Shown here one piece after another: positions 13,426-27,400 of a stretch of DNA of 64,000 nucleotides (position 1 is the stretch's first letter; every line of letters starts with the position of its first letter). The stretch is taken from contig NC_044574.1 in assembly GCF_901933205.1 (NCBI RefSeq), forward strand, positions 16,601,733 to 16,665,732, in the 5' to 3' direction. The position numbers and the translations under genes are program-made. A model generated the notes under the pieces. The model searched no databases and was not told where the DNA came from. It was given only the letters and a program-made list of their open reading frames with translations. The stretch comes from Camarhynchus parvulus (Eukaryota; Chordata; Aves; Passeriformes; Thraupidae).

Positions 13426-16115
13426 TAGACATCTGGAATTAGACCAATTTTATCTGCTATCTATGTTGAAATTAAATTATATTAGATGTGAAAAAAATAC
13501 TGATTAGTAGAAGCTATGTGTGTGGAAACCTTCTTGACCAGGAAACCTTTGCTGCAAACATCATCCAGCAATTGGTTTGTTGTTCTTTTAATCATTTTCT
13601 AACATGCATGCAGCCAAGTGTTGATTAGCCAAGTGTTTCCTCAAAAATCCACTCGGCATATGCAAGATGGACACACAATCCAGTAAAGCAAAGAGTTGTG
13701 GAGGAGAAAATTGAGTAAAAGTTGCAATACGTGTTCTTCATTGGTTGACACTGAAGTAATAGTAAAGGATGTGAGAGTAATTTGCTGGTCTGATCCCTTA
13801 GCTTAGATTCTTAATCCTCTGCCTTTGTTTTAGACAGATTCTGAGCTTCCTGGTCCTGAGTCAGTCAGTTGTTTAGCATAATGTTGAACATATGCACAAT
13901 TGTAATGACAGTCAGTTCAAAGCTTTAGCTGCTTTGTCTATACTGCATTTCAGCTGAGTTGGATAGCCCACTGAACTTCCAGTATGACCCATAATATTGG
14001 GCATTTGCTTTTTAGGACTGCCAAAAATGCTAAGACACACTTTTATCACAATGCTGTGACCTCTTAAATCAGCTCCCATTGATCTGATAGATCAAAATTT
14101 CAAGGGTAAACATCAGTATAGATAAGAGCAGAAACTGGAGAAGGAAATAAAACTGGATAGAGAACACTAAAATGCATAGAACATGACAATGGTCATTGAC
14201 ACATTTACCAGAGGGCATCTTTTTTTTCCTCTCTTGCTTCAGTGCTGCTTCTTGGGATATGCCCTCTGTGTCACTTGTCTGGGAGGCAACCATAACCCTG
14301 GGCAACCTCTTGTCGCTTTAACCATCTGCATCCAGCTCAATACCTATCAACTGATAAGCAGCACTGCTTTTTAAACCTTAACTAAAGCACTTCCAAAGCT
14401 CACGCTTCTATAAAAAACTTTTTCTCTGCCTATATCACTTATATTAGTATATGTAAAGCTCATCCTTAGGAAATGGATTTTTTAATAAATGCATTAGAAG
14501 CCTTTTTGTTAATGAATAATTAGAAAAAACTATGACTGAAGCAATAATTGTAGTCAAAATATCTCAGAGGTATAGGAATTTTTACTGCCATCTGTGTATT
14601 TTCAAGGGGACAACACAAAATATTTCTCTAATGTTTTCCAATATTTTTTTTATCTTTGTGTCACTTGGATGGTTACTTTTCTTTACGTGAAGAATTCACA
14701 CTTTAATTAGTAACCAGTCTTACAGAGAATTTTGAAACTGGCAAATGCTGGAAACAGTATAAGTTGACATTGTAAGATTCAAAGTTTACCTTAATTCAGA
14801 CTTTACAACAAAGTAGTCATATTTTCCCCTTCCTTTGTAAATTTAGCTATGGAATGGTCTCATCCTGGCTGCTTCTTTCAAGTATCATATGAGATTTTTG
14901 CATCTTGGGGGACACTGATTCTACCATTGAGAAAACAGATTCCAAGTCTTTCATTTAAGATGCAACGTTCAATTAAGTCTTCATTTTTAAGTTTCAGCAC
15001 ATGACACTAACAATGTTTTTATCAACCCTATTTTCAGCAGAAAAGTTTGGAATTATTTTATTTAGATGACAGCATATGAGGAAGAATAACAAAATATCCA
15101 AAACCAGGATAATAATGAAGATGAATGTTTTTGCATCTAGGGCTCTGAGATAAATTTTTTTTAATGCTGCATTCTATTGTTAATCAAAAAGTATTAGTTA
15201 TCTTCTGTTTGTCCTGGGTTATTTTAATAGGAAATACAAAATTAGTAATTGTTCATATGACCATATCTCATAAAAAAACCTCAAGAAGTACCTGTGAATG
15301 TAATTCCCCAAGTATATTGTTTATTTGTATGGTTCAGTTAAAATTTCATAGCTTGCAAAACACCTCATGAAGGCAGTTTAATTTTTCTTCTTCTACTTAC
15401 ATATCTACCAACCTGTTCCAATTAATCTCACTTTTGATGGTGAATTTGCATCACCTCTTGTAGGTTCTGTTGTTTGTGAAAAGTACTTTGGTCATCCCTG
15501 CATACCTGAAAACCTAAATGATCAGCAAGAATTCCAAAGCTTTAGAATTTTTTCTGTATGGTTTGGGCTATGACAGTGTTTCAGTATTTAGTCTGTAAAT
15601 TCCCTGGTTTGCATAGGGGAATACATGCACAAGTGCATACACATTCGTGTAGTGTGTAAATCCAGTAGGACCTATTGAATATTTTAGTCCAGATTGTGGG
15701 GAAAATAGTAATATTAATTGCTACTTTCAGACATAACTACAGGATACGAGAATAGTTGCCCTACCAGGCTGGAGCAGCACTGGGAGAGCCTGAGTCTGGC
15801 TGCTCTCTGCAGTGCAGTCTGTCCTTCCTGCTCCAGAATGCACAGCTGGTGGGTTCAGGACTGTAGAGGACCCTCTGTTTGCTACAGTTTTTCTCTGTCT
15901 TTGAGCTGGTTTGAACTCTTCCCTAACGTGCAGTGGAAGCAGCTTCCAAAAGTTCACCACTGGCTGCACAAACAAGTACATTCCTTTAGCTATTCTAAAT
16001 CAATCAGTTAGTTTGACTGAATGCTGTTCCATTCTAATACTATGGCTGTGAGCAGTCTGCCTTATTTTTTATTCATTTTCTACTCATTTAATTTCTACTC
16101 ATTTAATGTCTGATA
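13426..16115. other. Intergenic, no gene recognised
   Basis: Nothing supported as a gene. A more GC-rich patch at about 15745-15980 contains overlapping open frames on both strands (97 and 84 codons) but no recognisable motif, splice context or known repeat. Confidence 0.5.
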
Positions 16116-16219
16116 ACACCTGGTCTAGTGGAAGGTGTCTCTGTCCATGGCAGGGGGACTGGAACTAAATGATCTGTAAGGTCCCTTCCAATAGCCATCC
16201 TGATTCTCTGATTCTGTGA
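16116..16219 (+). mobile_element. CR1 LINE 3' tail fragment
   Basis: The text acacctggtctagtggaagg, followed by tccatggcagggggactgga, ctgtaaggtcccttccaa and a tgattctctgattctgtga tail, is the canonical last ~100 bp of a CR1 element in sense orientation. The rest of the element is missing or not recognisable. Confidence 0.9.
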
Positions 16220-19200
16220 CATGATACTGATTGAAGGAAACCACAATGGAGCACTCGCAGAGCCCAGCAATGTCCTGTCCTCCAAAGAAGTGGCTCAATA
16301 CCTCATTCCACTGCATGAACTTAACTATTTGTAATGATTAGCTCAACAGAAAACTTCAGTGGTTAGTTCATATAACAATGAGTATTTTGGGTATTCTTAA
16401 GCTTGGGTTGAATGGAGCTAACCAAGAGGCTGGTACCCCAGCTGGTTCCACAAATGTTGTTAGTTCAGATAACATCAGTCATCAGTGATGCCTTTCAGTG
16501 CTTGCCTACAGAACAAGAAGTCTGTGTCTTCTAGAAGTGCAGGCTGGATGTGCTTTTATTTGTCTTGTAAAATATTACTATCCCTAGTAGCGTCTCAACC
16601 TGTTTGTAAGTAACTGAGTGAGCATAAAAAGAGACACATAAAGCTTGATAAGGGGATGCGTGGGAGATGGTGTCTCATCTACAATACCTACCCTGCTGCA
16701 TGGAAGGGATAAGGTCATGAGGAGAGAAGGAGAATCTGCACAACAGGTTTGCACACAGGATCAAGGGTTTTTAGGAACTAATTCTTACAATGGACTGTGA
16801 CATGAGCACAGTGCTATGTAAAGCTGTACTGGGGCGTGGGCTGTAGAGCCCAAGTCAGGCTGTATAGTTAGCATGCCCATGTGACCTATAAAGACTTGGC
16901 TTTTTACCAATTTCAACTAAAATATAATAGAATATGAGCAAACCTTTGTTTCCTTCCTCTTGTATTTATGCCACAGAAGAAGAAAAGTACTTTAGCAGCT
17001 GGTAATTGACTGGAAATAGTTAAAAGAATGGGATAAAGTTAAAAATCCTTGAAAATGCCTCACTTCACACTATTCAAAAATAATCTGGGATCAAAGTACA
17101 TAAGCATAAACTAGAATGACAAGAAATGCTTTTTGGTATTTCTTTAGCCACCCATACTGTCTATTCTATTTTGTGTTCTGGCTCTTAACCCTCTTTACTC
17201 AGCCAAGGAGGGGTAGAGTGGAAATAAGTACTTCTTTCTCTTTGCACAGTGGCACACGGGCAGCACACAAAAGCAGTTCCTGGGCTGCCTTCAGTGAGGG
17301 GAGCTCTTGGGAACCACTCACTCACTCATCCACTGATAAACAGGGTTCAGGGAAAAGCTGAGTCTGCAACACTGACAACCTCACTTCACCTGGGGGACCA
17401 GGACTGGAGAAAGGCATGGTGCCATGGTGTCAGAAAAAAGCGCACAAAGCCTCTCTGCACACTCAGAGACAATGTGAGAAGGAAGGTCTGGGGCTGCCTG
17501 AGGCACCATCTCTCCAGCACTCCTCCTGGGGCAGTGTCTACTCACCACCTGCTAGCCAGGACTTGCAGACAAATGGCACAATCTACCCTTCCTTTCATCT
17601 TTGGGACTCTAACAGCATTATGCAAATCCCAGTTATGTCCCTGGCAACCCAATCCAAAGGCAATTTTGTATGCTTTTTTTTTTTTTTTTTTTTGTCCTTG
17701 TGACAGATTTCATCCCCAAAGAGATGAGTCCAGTAGAGGACAGAAGTGAAGGCTGCTAGAGTAGAGTGTGTCTGGTTTTGAATGCAATGAGTTGATGGCT
17801 GCAGCCTAAGGCACTGGTGTGATTTTGTTTAAACAAACATAAGCCAATTAAAAATACAAAGAGATTCAAGGAAAAGATGCTCTTACTTGAAAGCCTCATG
17901 GGAGAATAATTTAAAGAACAGATCAATAGCAGTGAGAGAGATTTGCTCCCATAAGACCGAAAGCCAGCATGTAACAAATCTTGAGAAAGGCATTTTATAG
18001 GATTGTATTTTGTGAGTGACTGTGGCATAAAAGAATGGTGCTTTAGCATAATTACAGTTAAATATTTACACAGTCTTAGCTGTTTCCGGGAAAGCAAATA
18101 TCCTTGCAAAGATAATTTTCTCCTATTCGATATATCACTGAAAGTGCTTGCTGTGCATATGTTTACTGCAAACATAATGATTATATAAATGCAGCTTCAA
18201 GCAAAAGTCTAGTGGAGAATGCTATCTTAAAAATAACAAATTACAAAGTACAATAAATATTACAAATTAAAATATTCTCTCCCTCATTTTTCGAGTAATG
18301 GCTTTTTACTTGTCACCTCTTTTTCACTCATTTGCACATACAAAAATTCTTAAAAGTTGAAACAAAGAAAAACCCATTTTTATAAATGCCCTGAAATACT
18401 TAGCTACATGGATTTTTGTTTTGTTTTTTTTTTTTTTTAACTTGCAGGTTTAATAATACCATATATTTTGACCATCCAAATATAGAAACAATACAGGATA
18501 TTCCAGATAATTTTCTCTTTAGCCATCTAGTTCAGGAGTCTTATTTAGAAGATTATTTCCCCTAATTTTAACTATTGTAGGTGTACAAGGGGAAATGATA
18601 GGGACCAAAATATATGTGCATTTATGTGTCTTCCAGAGGATGACTGAGAACAGCAGCTCAGTTTAGAAGCTACTTGTCCCTGGAGAAATATGTGTCATGC
18701 TCTACTAAACGCTTAGGAACAGCAGAGGGATGGATGTCCTGTACTGGATCCTTATAGTCAATAATATAAATTTTCCTATAACCTTAAACCTTTGAGAAAA
18801 CAGCAGCTGAAAAATATTTTTTCCAAAGGACATAGGTTTTCTCCCAAACATGAGAAATCTTGAGAGATTGCTTCTGACCTGAACATTCATACATTTTGCA
18901 GAGCAGATATAATAACTCTGAAGAAAATACAAGAATTCTTGAGATTGGAATGAGAGACTGTTTCTGTGGTACGGTGACTTTAAAACTAGGATGTACACCA
19001 GGTATTTGGTGTGCACCTGTGTGGTTCCACTGCTTTATGCTGTGTTTGTTAATTCAGTGGCGAACAGCAGTTTACACCAGATGAAGAAATGACCCATTGT
19101 TTCACACTGCTCAGCAAGATTAGTAAGGCAGAGCAGCTGCTATAAGAAAAGCCCAATAACTTAATTGTGTTGTTGTGTTCTCCAGAACCATATGGGCTCC

Positions 19201-22200
19201 AGAAAGCAGGTTTCTTCTGGGCACGTGATTAAAATACTCATAGGTAACTTCAACATCTTAATGGCACTGTTTGAGTCCCAGCTCACTTATCCCACTCCTA
19301 GAGACTCCAAATTAACTTGGTTCTGATATATTTGCTGGTTTCCAAAGCAATAGTTGCAAAGACCATACTGTAGAAGGGACAGGGTTTTTTTTTTTTTTGA
19401 GTACAGCTTGTTCCATCAGTGGGCTTGGACTTGAGGATGTCATTTGATATCAGGAGATAAATAATATTACAATGCTACCTGCCAGGAACTTGTACAACTC
19501 CTGGGGTATTTGGTGATTAGTATGTTTTAATATGCCATGGAAATGATACCTGTATGTATATAACATAATTCTAAATATGTGAACATATCTATTCATACAA
19601 AACATGCATAAGCATATTTCTTAAATGCAATATGTGTTGCAAAACATTGGGACAACTTTTTTCTTTCCCTCTGAAGCATTAAGTGAAAGGTCTAAACAGA
19701 AGTTTCTAATGAAAGCTGGAAATGCAGGTTTTCCTCAGGTGTTTTCTGATTGCCTTTCAGATTATTGATGTTTGTGGTCAGGATTTCTCTAATGACTCAT
19801 GACACAGGTGCAAATGTCATTAGGAAAAGCTTCTAGTTGAGAATGGAAACATGAAAAGTTTTCAATCTCCATTTTTAACGATCTAAGGAAAAAAAGTAAG
19901 CAAAAAAGTAGAGAAAGGAAGTATCCACATAAAGTATTCCATTCGATTTGATGAAAATCAGTAGTGGAACCAGGAAGAATAAGAAAAATAAAATAAAAAT
20001 ATTTTATATCTTTGTAAAATATGCATAAAATTACTAAAATAAGAGGATAAAGTTCAGTAGAATGATGAAATTTAACTAAGAAATAAGATGCTATTGAAAA
20101 GAGATTTTTACTGCATAATTAATGGGAACATGAATTTTCCCAAGAGTTTCTTGCTAAACTTGAAGGAAGCCCACTGAAATCTTCAGTGTCTTTTGAACAG
20201 ATCTTAGATAAGGCCACACATTTCTGGCACTTTGGCTTATCACTTACAACAACACAGGCCAAATTGCCCTTAGAAAAAGACATGCTTCTCATTTTCAAAA
20301 TTTATAAGTCAAACACATATTTCAGTGGTATTCCTCAAAAGAAGATGTCCAAAATAAGAAAATTTGAACCAAAATACAGGATTTCCAGTGCATTATTTTT
20401 GTCCATTTAATCAATATAAATAGAATGTAAAAGCCCCACCAAACAACAGTATAAAATATAATAATATTGCTGAGTTCCAGAGTTTTTCCCTCTTGAAATT
20501 CAAGACAAATGTGTTTATTTCTATACATATCAATACGTATAGAGAAAGAATTTACACAAAATAAAGGCAAAATAAACTTATTTAAACTATGCATCATTAC
20601 TTAATCGTTCACTATGGACAAACATTTTTATCCAAGGTATATTTTGTGGAAGAATTCTACAGATGATTTACCATCTAAGTATATGGTCCAACAGGGAATT
20701 TATACCAATATTTGCATATTCTTATTAATTTGATGAGAGAAACAATTATTATAATAATTGTTTTATGAAATGAAGCAGTATTTAACTGCCACATAAATGT
20801 CTGAAAGTTCTTTTCCTTAGATTGAGCATTGCCTTTAGCTTGTGCCTCAGTCAATAATTGTTGATGAAGGGATAAAGTAATAGTCTGGGTAATTGTGTAA
20901 TGGGATCTTCAGAGAGTGATTTGGCTTTTGTTGTTGCTTAGAGACAAGATTACATATCAGAATGCTTCAGTTTCTATCAAGGGCCACTGAAATTTATTTC
21001 GTGGAACCAGCACATTTTTTGGGCAACATCTTGACCTTTCTGAGTCTCATTTTTTCAAGCTTGGAAATAGTGCCTAATATTGTTGATATTCTTGCATATG
21101 ATTTTAACTTACATTTCTGGGGTGATTAAAATATACTCAGGGCCAGGGAGGGAATTGCAACTTGAGATAAGTGGCAAAAATTACCTATTTTAATATGGTC
21201 AAAAATGCCTGAGTGTAATAAAAAACTGCAAACAACAACCTAAGAAAATAAATAAACTCCACTCTTGGATATCTTTCATACATGAAACAGTGCAGATGTT
21301 TTTATGTACACAGGAGGTACATTTATTTTTCATTTGTAGTTCACTTTTCAGTTAGATTCAGGACTTAATGGGAATGGCTGTGGGGAATGTGTGTGGGTGA
21401 GTACCTCTTCCAAGTATTTCCTCCTGAAGTGCCTGCCCAAATCAAGACAATGTATTGTCCCCCCTACTGCACCTCTCCTATTGTGAGGGTTGAAGAGTCC
21501 ATGCCCTCCACAGTCCTCTCCCCAGTAACATTTCTATGTCCTGATCTGGATGTTAATAGACTGTGAATGTTGCTCCATACGTTTTCCCACATTTCTCTTT
21601 CACTGCAGGTTAAAGGTGCGCCCAGGTTTGGCCCTTTGAAGAAAGTTATGACTTCACTATCTATTCAGGGGGACACTTAAATTAAAAATTGATTCTTCCA
21701 AGGAATGACAGCCTAAGAGGAGGCAACCTGAGGAGCAGACACCCGGGAAGTAAAGCAACAAAGTATGCTGTGTGTATCATGTAGGCTTTGCTCTCTCAGC
21801 AATATAGAGACATAACTGCTGAAATGAAGTCTGGCATTGTTTTTCTCATGGCTGAGTGAGTGGCAGACCCTGGGGAGAATGTATTAGAGTTCTCATCTTG
21901 TAACTTAACTTCTCCTTTTGTTATTCTGCATAATTGCTGTCACCCAGGTAAAGCTGGGTTGTTTCTTCCATGGTAAATTCTCTCCCACACAACCCTTTGA
22001 CCTTCAGGCAGCAAGAGCAGCAGGGCTTCTCATCACACGATTTGACTGAAGAAAATAACTATTGCAGAGGAAGAGATCTGAAATAAACAATATCTCTGAA
22101 TTAGAAAACTAAACAACTGGGTTTTTAGAACAAACTGGTTCTCCTGGGATTACTTGCTTGGAATTAATGAAAGATACAACATTTGAAGAACTAAGGTGCT

Positions 22201-24309
22201 TAAACATGTGAAGTATTAAGCAGAAATTTGAGTACAGCTGGGAAAATCACTTAATTCTGAGTAGAAATCTGATAAATGTAAAAGCAGCTCATGTTTTATC
22301 AACAGACATTAGTATGAATTATGAACTCATATTGATTCTCCCATTCTTTTACATTAAAAAGTCCAGGATATTTTTAAGATGCTGAAAGCAGTGTGATAAT
22401 TGCCCTTAACAATACAAGTATGGAAAATAATATGTCTGGTTTGTCATTATATGCCTGATAAAAGAGTGGTTTTTTTGATTGTTGCTCTAATAGCTCTTAC
22501 CTCAGCCTAGAGTTTGAGAAAAATTTCTTGGCAAAAATTCCTAGAAGTCACAATCTTTTTCTCAGCTTTTCTGGGAAAAAAAAAAAAACCAATCTGATTT
22601 TCACTAAGGAAGTATTTGCTCCTTAAAGTCTTCACAGAAAATACCAATATATAATAATTCACTGTGATGCCAATCTGTTAATTTGATTTGATTACTTGCT
22701 ATTAATTTGATTACTTAATCTATTGGTATATTGATTCAATTTTAGTAGAGACCTTAATTTAATTATTGCATTGCTATAGTTTTAATTAGCAAATTAAAAG
22801 TGTAGTGTATTAGCTCACTAATTGTAATATATTTCTTGTCCTTGCTGAAGTGTCTGTCTGATGCCAAATTTTTTAATTTTTAGAGATCCATAAATGGAAA
22901 AAAAATCCTTTTTTTTTTTTTTTACTGTGTTGGTAAAAAAAATGATGAAAGTACTTGTAATTGGGAAGATTTGCAAGTCTTTTTGGATCCAGTTGCATGA
23001 CTAAATTTAAATCACTGTATAATGTCTTTTTTTCAGGAGACACGTGGGAAATGTTTCAAGCAGAAGCATATGTAACTACAGAAAAAGAAAGAAAATATAG
23101 CTTATTCTTTGGAAGGATTAAGAATTCTGAAGTATTTTTGTGCCAGCTGAAGCCATTTTGTGCCAAATACTGAAGGTTTTATGTGCCATAAATCCATGTT
23201 TTGCCAGAGTTCGATCTTTCGTAGTCATAGATTTCTCAGTTTTCCAATGTCTTCCACTGCAGCTGTAACTTAGGAATGTGCTTTTAAGTCATGCAAACAT
23301 AAGGACAACAATGATGCTGATACCTGCTAAACTCTCCAAGTGAAGACTTCTGGTATTTTGCTTTTGGTTTGTGTGTCCTCACGTGTCATGATTGTTCAGG
23401 AAGAACTCAAATATTTTGAATATGCAGCTAGAAAGCAAGGAATTTCCCTTCTGTTCCACACATCCTAAACCTTTTGTGCTAATCCCTATCAATGGTCTTA
23501 AAAATGGTGAGAATGGAAGCACATTTCTTAGAAAAGCTGAGAAATGTAGTATGTACCAGCATTTTACTTTTATTGAGAAATGTGAATTAAAAGTCAAATT
23601 TAAGGACCTTGCATCTGACCAGAAAATGGGATGACCCTACACTTGTGGTCACTCTTCCATTCCCTTCCTCAAACCACTCTTCCTTACTTTTGACTGCAAT
23701 TTGATCAGCCTTACACAGATGAGATGTAGGATGCGGTCCAGGCCCTGACATGGCAAGCAGAAATCACCTTAGAGATTTCTAACCAGGACTGTCAGTCCAA
23801 TGCAGGAATAAAGCACCCCTGACATACTGTGCACATTTTTGTTGCAGTGTAGGCAAAATCTGTAAGGGAAATGATTAAATGTGCCCTGAAGTCCAACTGA
23901 ATAAGCAAGCTGTAATATAAAGTGCTATTCCTTTGCAAGCTTGGATAGCCTTGTGCTTCTATGCCTGAAATTAAGTACTTTAAACTTTGTTTCCTGAGAC
24001 GTAATTTTTTTACTCTGCATTTGCATAAAGTACAAACTATCAATTTCCAAACAGTTTAAGTAAATGAAAAAGTCCTGATTGTCAGAAAGACCAGAATGGT
24101 CAATGGTATAAACAGGAACATAAAGACCAATGTATATTTATGATAGAAAGTATAAGAGACTGAGCGACTAAGTCTTTTAATATATTGAATTTTTTAAAAA
24201 ATATCATAATTACTGATGGTTCTTTTATGTCATAGATCCTTTTCAGAACTAAACCTTTTTATTCTGAGAGTTATGAAACAATCAGAATATTTTTTCCTTT
24301 TTCCTTTTC
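16220..24309. other. Intergenic desert with homopolymer tracts, no gene recognised
   Basis: A 20-base T tract lies at 17674-17693 and shorter T or A runs at about 18424-18438, 19385-19398, 22577-22588 and 22909-22923. A GC-richer patch (about 17250-17640) holds a 166-codon frame with no recognisable domain that runs into the poly-T tract. A perfect AT-rich palindrome is at 20740-20763. No known repeat family or exon is supported. Confidence 0.5.
20740..20763. repeat. 24-bp perfect AT-rich palindrome
   Basis: The arm aaacaattatta is followed directly by its reverse complement, with no spacer. It could extrude as a cruciform or may be chance in AT-rich DNA. Confidence 0.85.
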
Positions 24310-24375
24310 TTTCCCTTTCCCTTTCCCTTTCCCTTTCCCTTTCCCTTTCCCTTTCCCTTTCCCTTTCCCTTTCCC
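24310..24375. repeat. (TTTCCC)11 microsatellite
   Basis: Eleven uninterrupted copies of the hexamer tttccc, flanked upstream by imperfect pyrimidine sequence and downstream by ctctttctttc and a T run (about 24404-24418). The minus strand is (GGGAAA)11, with regularly spaced GGG triplets that could form G-quadruplexes. The serine/leucine-rich open frame here (24216-24503) is an artefact of the repeat. Confidence 0.95.
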
Positions 24376-24419
24376 TCTTTCTTTCGTGTTTGATTTTTTT
24401 TCCTTTTTTTTTTTTTTGT

Positions 24420-24485
24420 TTTCAACAAAACTCACAAAACTCAAAGCTCACAAAACACACAAAATATGCAAAACACAAGAAACTT
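24420..24485. repeat. Imperfect CACAAAA-type tandem repeat
   Basis: Directly after the T run the sequence repeats variants of ctcacaaaac and acacaaaa several times. It is a short degenerate low-complexity repeat. Confidence 0.6.
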
Positions 24486-27400
24486 GACTTCTGCATGGAG
24501 TAGACTAGATCAAACAGAATCTGCATTTGTTAAAGTTTTGGGTACATCCTTTGAAGGCTGAATTATTGTGGATAATACCACTGTGGAAAAAGGGACAATT
24601 AGCTTGGATGATCAGTGGGTGGTGACTATTGCCATTGCTGCAGAGTTTGGATTTACAAACAAGGATCAAACACTTCACACCCTTCACCACAGAAATGAAC
24701 CGTGTAGAGGACTCAGTGGTCTAAAACAAAGCACAAGCCTACATTTTTCTATCTGTCAAAAGATTTCAGAAGTAATTCATTGTTACAGCTCCCTGGAGTG
24801 AGAGTCTGCTTGTCCATCTGATTTTTCCTGACTGAATGCTTTAGACATCCTCTGAGGAAAAAACTGTTGTAGTCTTGTTTCCAAAGCATAATAGTTAAGA
24901 CAGGAAGTGTGAAACCATTTGGAATCCTTCTTCCCTGCTGTCATATTTTATCACTACTAGGATGTTATATTCATGAGCAGCTCTTGATTGCAAGCCTCAG
25001 AGCTAATATTATTTCTAGGCACTGTCTGGTACCCCTCTGAAAGGTCTCTGGATTTCAGAAATCAGCTATACAATACTTTATTTTTCAGATACTTCAAAAA
25101 AATGAATAAAAAGACCCACTAAAGGGTAATTTTGGTGCCAGACTACATTGCAGTGCAGGACCGCTGTTATTTTGAGGAAGGTAGTGTGAAGTCAATGGCA
25201 TTGCGTCATCATCTCAACAGTTATGTAGCTGAAACTAGAATTTAATTTTTAGAGTGTGACACTGTGGAAACCAGGAGCTTCTATACAGATCTAGTAATTG
25301 CAAATAGATTGTTGACTAAAATAATGAATCTAGATCTGTTCTTAATAAAAAGCAGCATAAATAACATTCCTTTAGAATAGCCATGAAATATGGATTTCTA
25401 GTAAATCTATTAAGAAAAAGTGAATGGAAGGAGGATTTTAAATTCTGTCTGTATATATTTTCAGTATTTTGATTGTAGCAAGAACTTTTTTGAATGGAGC
25501 AAATGTTGAACAAGTTTTCACGTTCAGAGATATTCATTCATCCTTCACTATAGAAAAAATTAAAAGTATAAATAAGCTATGCTCATCAGCTGAGGACACT
25601 TTTTTAATGAATTATAAAGAAAAGACAGCTTGCTCAGATGGCAGATTTTGCAAGTTCTCCTCACTCTCCTTGGAATGCCCTTCATATCTGCTTTTTATTT
25701 TTGTGCAGGTTATATTGGATATTGCCATGAAACACAGCCTATGGGAAATCAGTTAGCCTAGTGCAAAGTGCAGTCAAAACAGATTATTGCAAAAAAATAT
25801 CACACATAGGATACCCAGTGCTGTGATTCATAGGAGCTTTAAATCACTTTGCTTTATGCTGTTATTACAGCCTTCCTGACTGATTTGCATTTTGATGAAT
25901 CACCACTGCTGTGTTTTAAGTGATGTGGGAACACATATGATTAAAATGACTCTTTCAGCAGCAATGGTCCACCAGAGCTTTATAAACCAATATAACAATT
26001 ATTAGCTGAATGAAGCCAGATGGCATCAACATTTTCTGTGTCAAGTTTCTGGTGGAATAAACTTTTTTGTGTACCTCTGGCTTTTGAGCCACACATTGTG
26101 GAAAAGAGAAAAAAATATTTAAAAGGCCCTTTCCCTTTATGTTGGGTTCTTTCTGTTTTGTTGGTTGGGTCTTAGTTTGTTTTAAACTTTGTTTTCATCA
26201 GCCCAAGAAAATGTGTGACCCTGCAGATAGATGCAGCTCCCATTCCTATGGTTACCCCAGATAATACCCAGATTTAAGAATACCCTTTTCTTTTATGTTT
26301 TGGAATGGGAGAAATGAAAGGTACTGAGCAAAAAGTATGTGAAACACACTGGGAACACTTCAACTGAGACAAACATCCCTGCTTGTAGATAAAGGTGACA
26401 TTCTTCTTGTCAATAAATCACCAGCTTAATCCTTAGCTTGCTTTAATCAATTCTGGAAGATTTCCACGAGGGCACAACACACATGTAGATTCAAAGATTG
26501 TTAAAAAAATTACTTGTTAATTTGACAGCAATTAAATTGCAATGTGAACAATAATTTCTCTTCTCTAAATATAATTTTATTTCCTAATGTAAATGGAAGA
26601 GGAACAACTGAGGATAAAGACTGACACACCGATGCATCTTAAGACAGAGAGAATGGCTTTTTGGCAGTTCTATCTGTCAGGAGGGTAACAAAGTGTAACA
26701 TTATGCTTTGCAACCTTGTTAAGCAGAAAGTTGTGATGGAAACAGCATGGTTCTTTTAAAAAGAACTGTACTTTGCAATCACAATGAGGGATGCTGAGCA
26801 CATGTAATATGATCTGAAAAGAATTGTGAGAAATATCAATATTCCATTTTCATGTTCTGCCAGTACCAAGGAGTTTGCACATTTCGATACTCAATATGTG
26901 AAAAAATAACTGATTAAAGACAAACTCTATTTTTAATACTGATGTAGTTAAGAAGGTATAAATGCAGGACAGAAAGGTAGAAAGTGTTTTTTGATTATTA
27001 GAAAATTTCTTAGATCTCAAAAAAAAAGGAAAAGTAATGTCCTTTTCCATTGCACAATGAAAATATGTTCTTGTACCATTTCGTCAGTGAAACCAGACTT
27101 CACAGACCAGTTCTGCCTTTACCATATTTTATTTGGCTAACTCACTTTTCTGGAATGAGGGAAAGTGAAATTGTAAATTCCTTCTGAATCTTGGTCTGGC
27201 TTATGTCATGAAAAGTGCCTTAACTGAATAGCTAGATTTCACTGTTATCAGCTGACTATTTGGAAGTTATATTTCATTTTGTCCATCCATTCCATTATAG
27301 ACCTAATTTTTTTCCTAGATAAGCTTTTCTTGACATACATAATTCCACATAATGCACTGGAGATGGTGAGTTGGCATTCACCAATGCAGTAGTGGTTATA

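Noticed and set aside
17249..17749. 166-codon open frame
   Set aside because: No recognisable domain, runs through a 20-base T tract that gives a phenylalanine run, and overlaps another frame of similar quality.
22961..23173. Frame preceded by a strong acceptor-like ctttttttcag at about 23026-23036
   Set aside because: The downstream protein text matches nothing I recognise, and no donor or neighbouring exon is evident.
24216..24503. Serine/leucine-rich frame
   Set aside because: Produced by translating the (TTTCCC)11 array.
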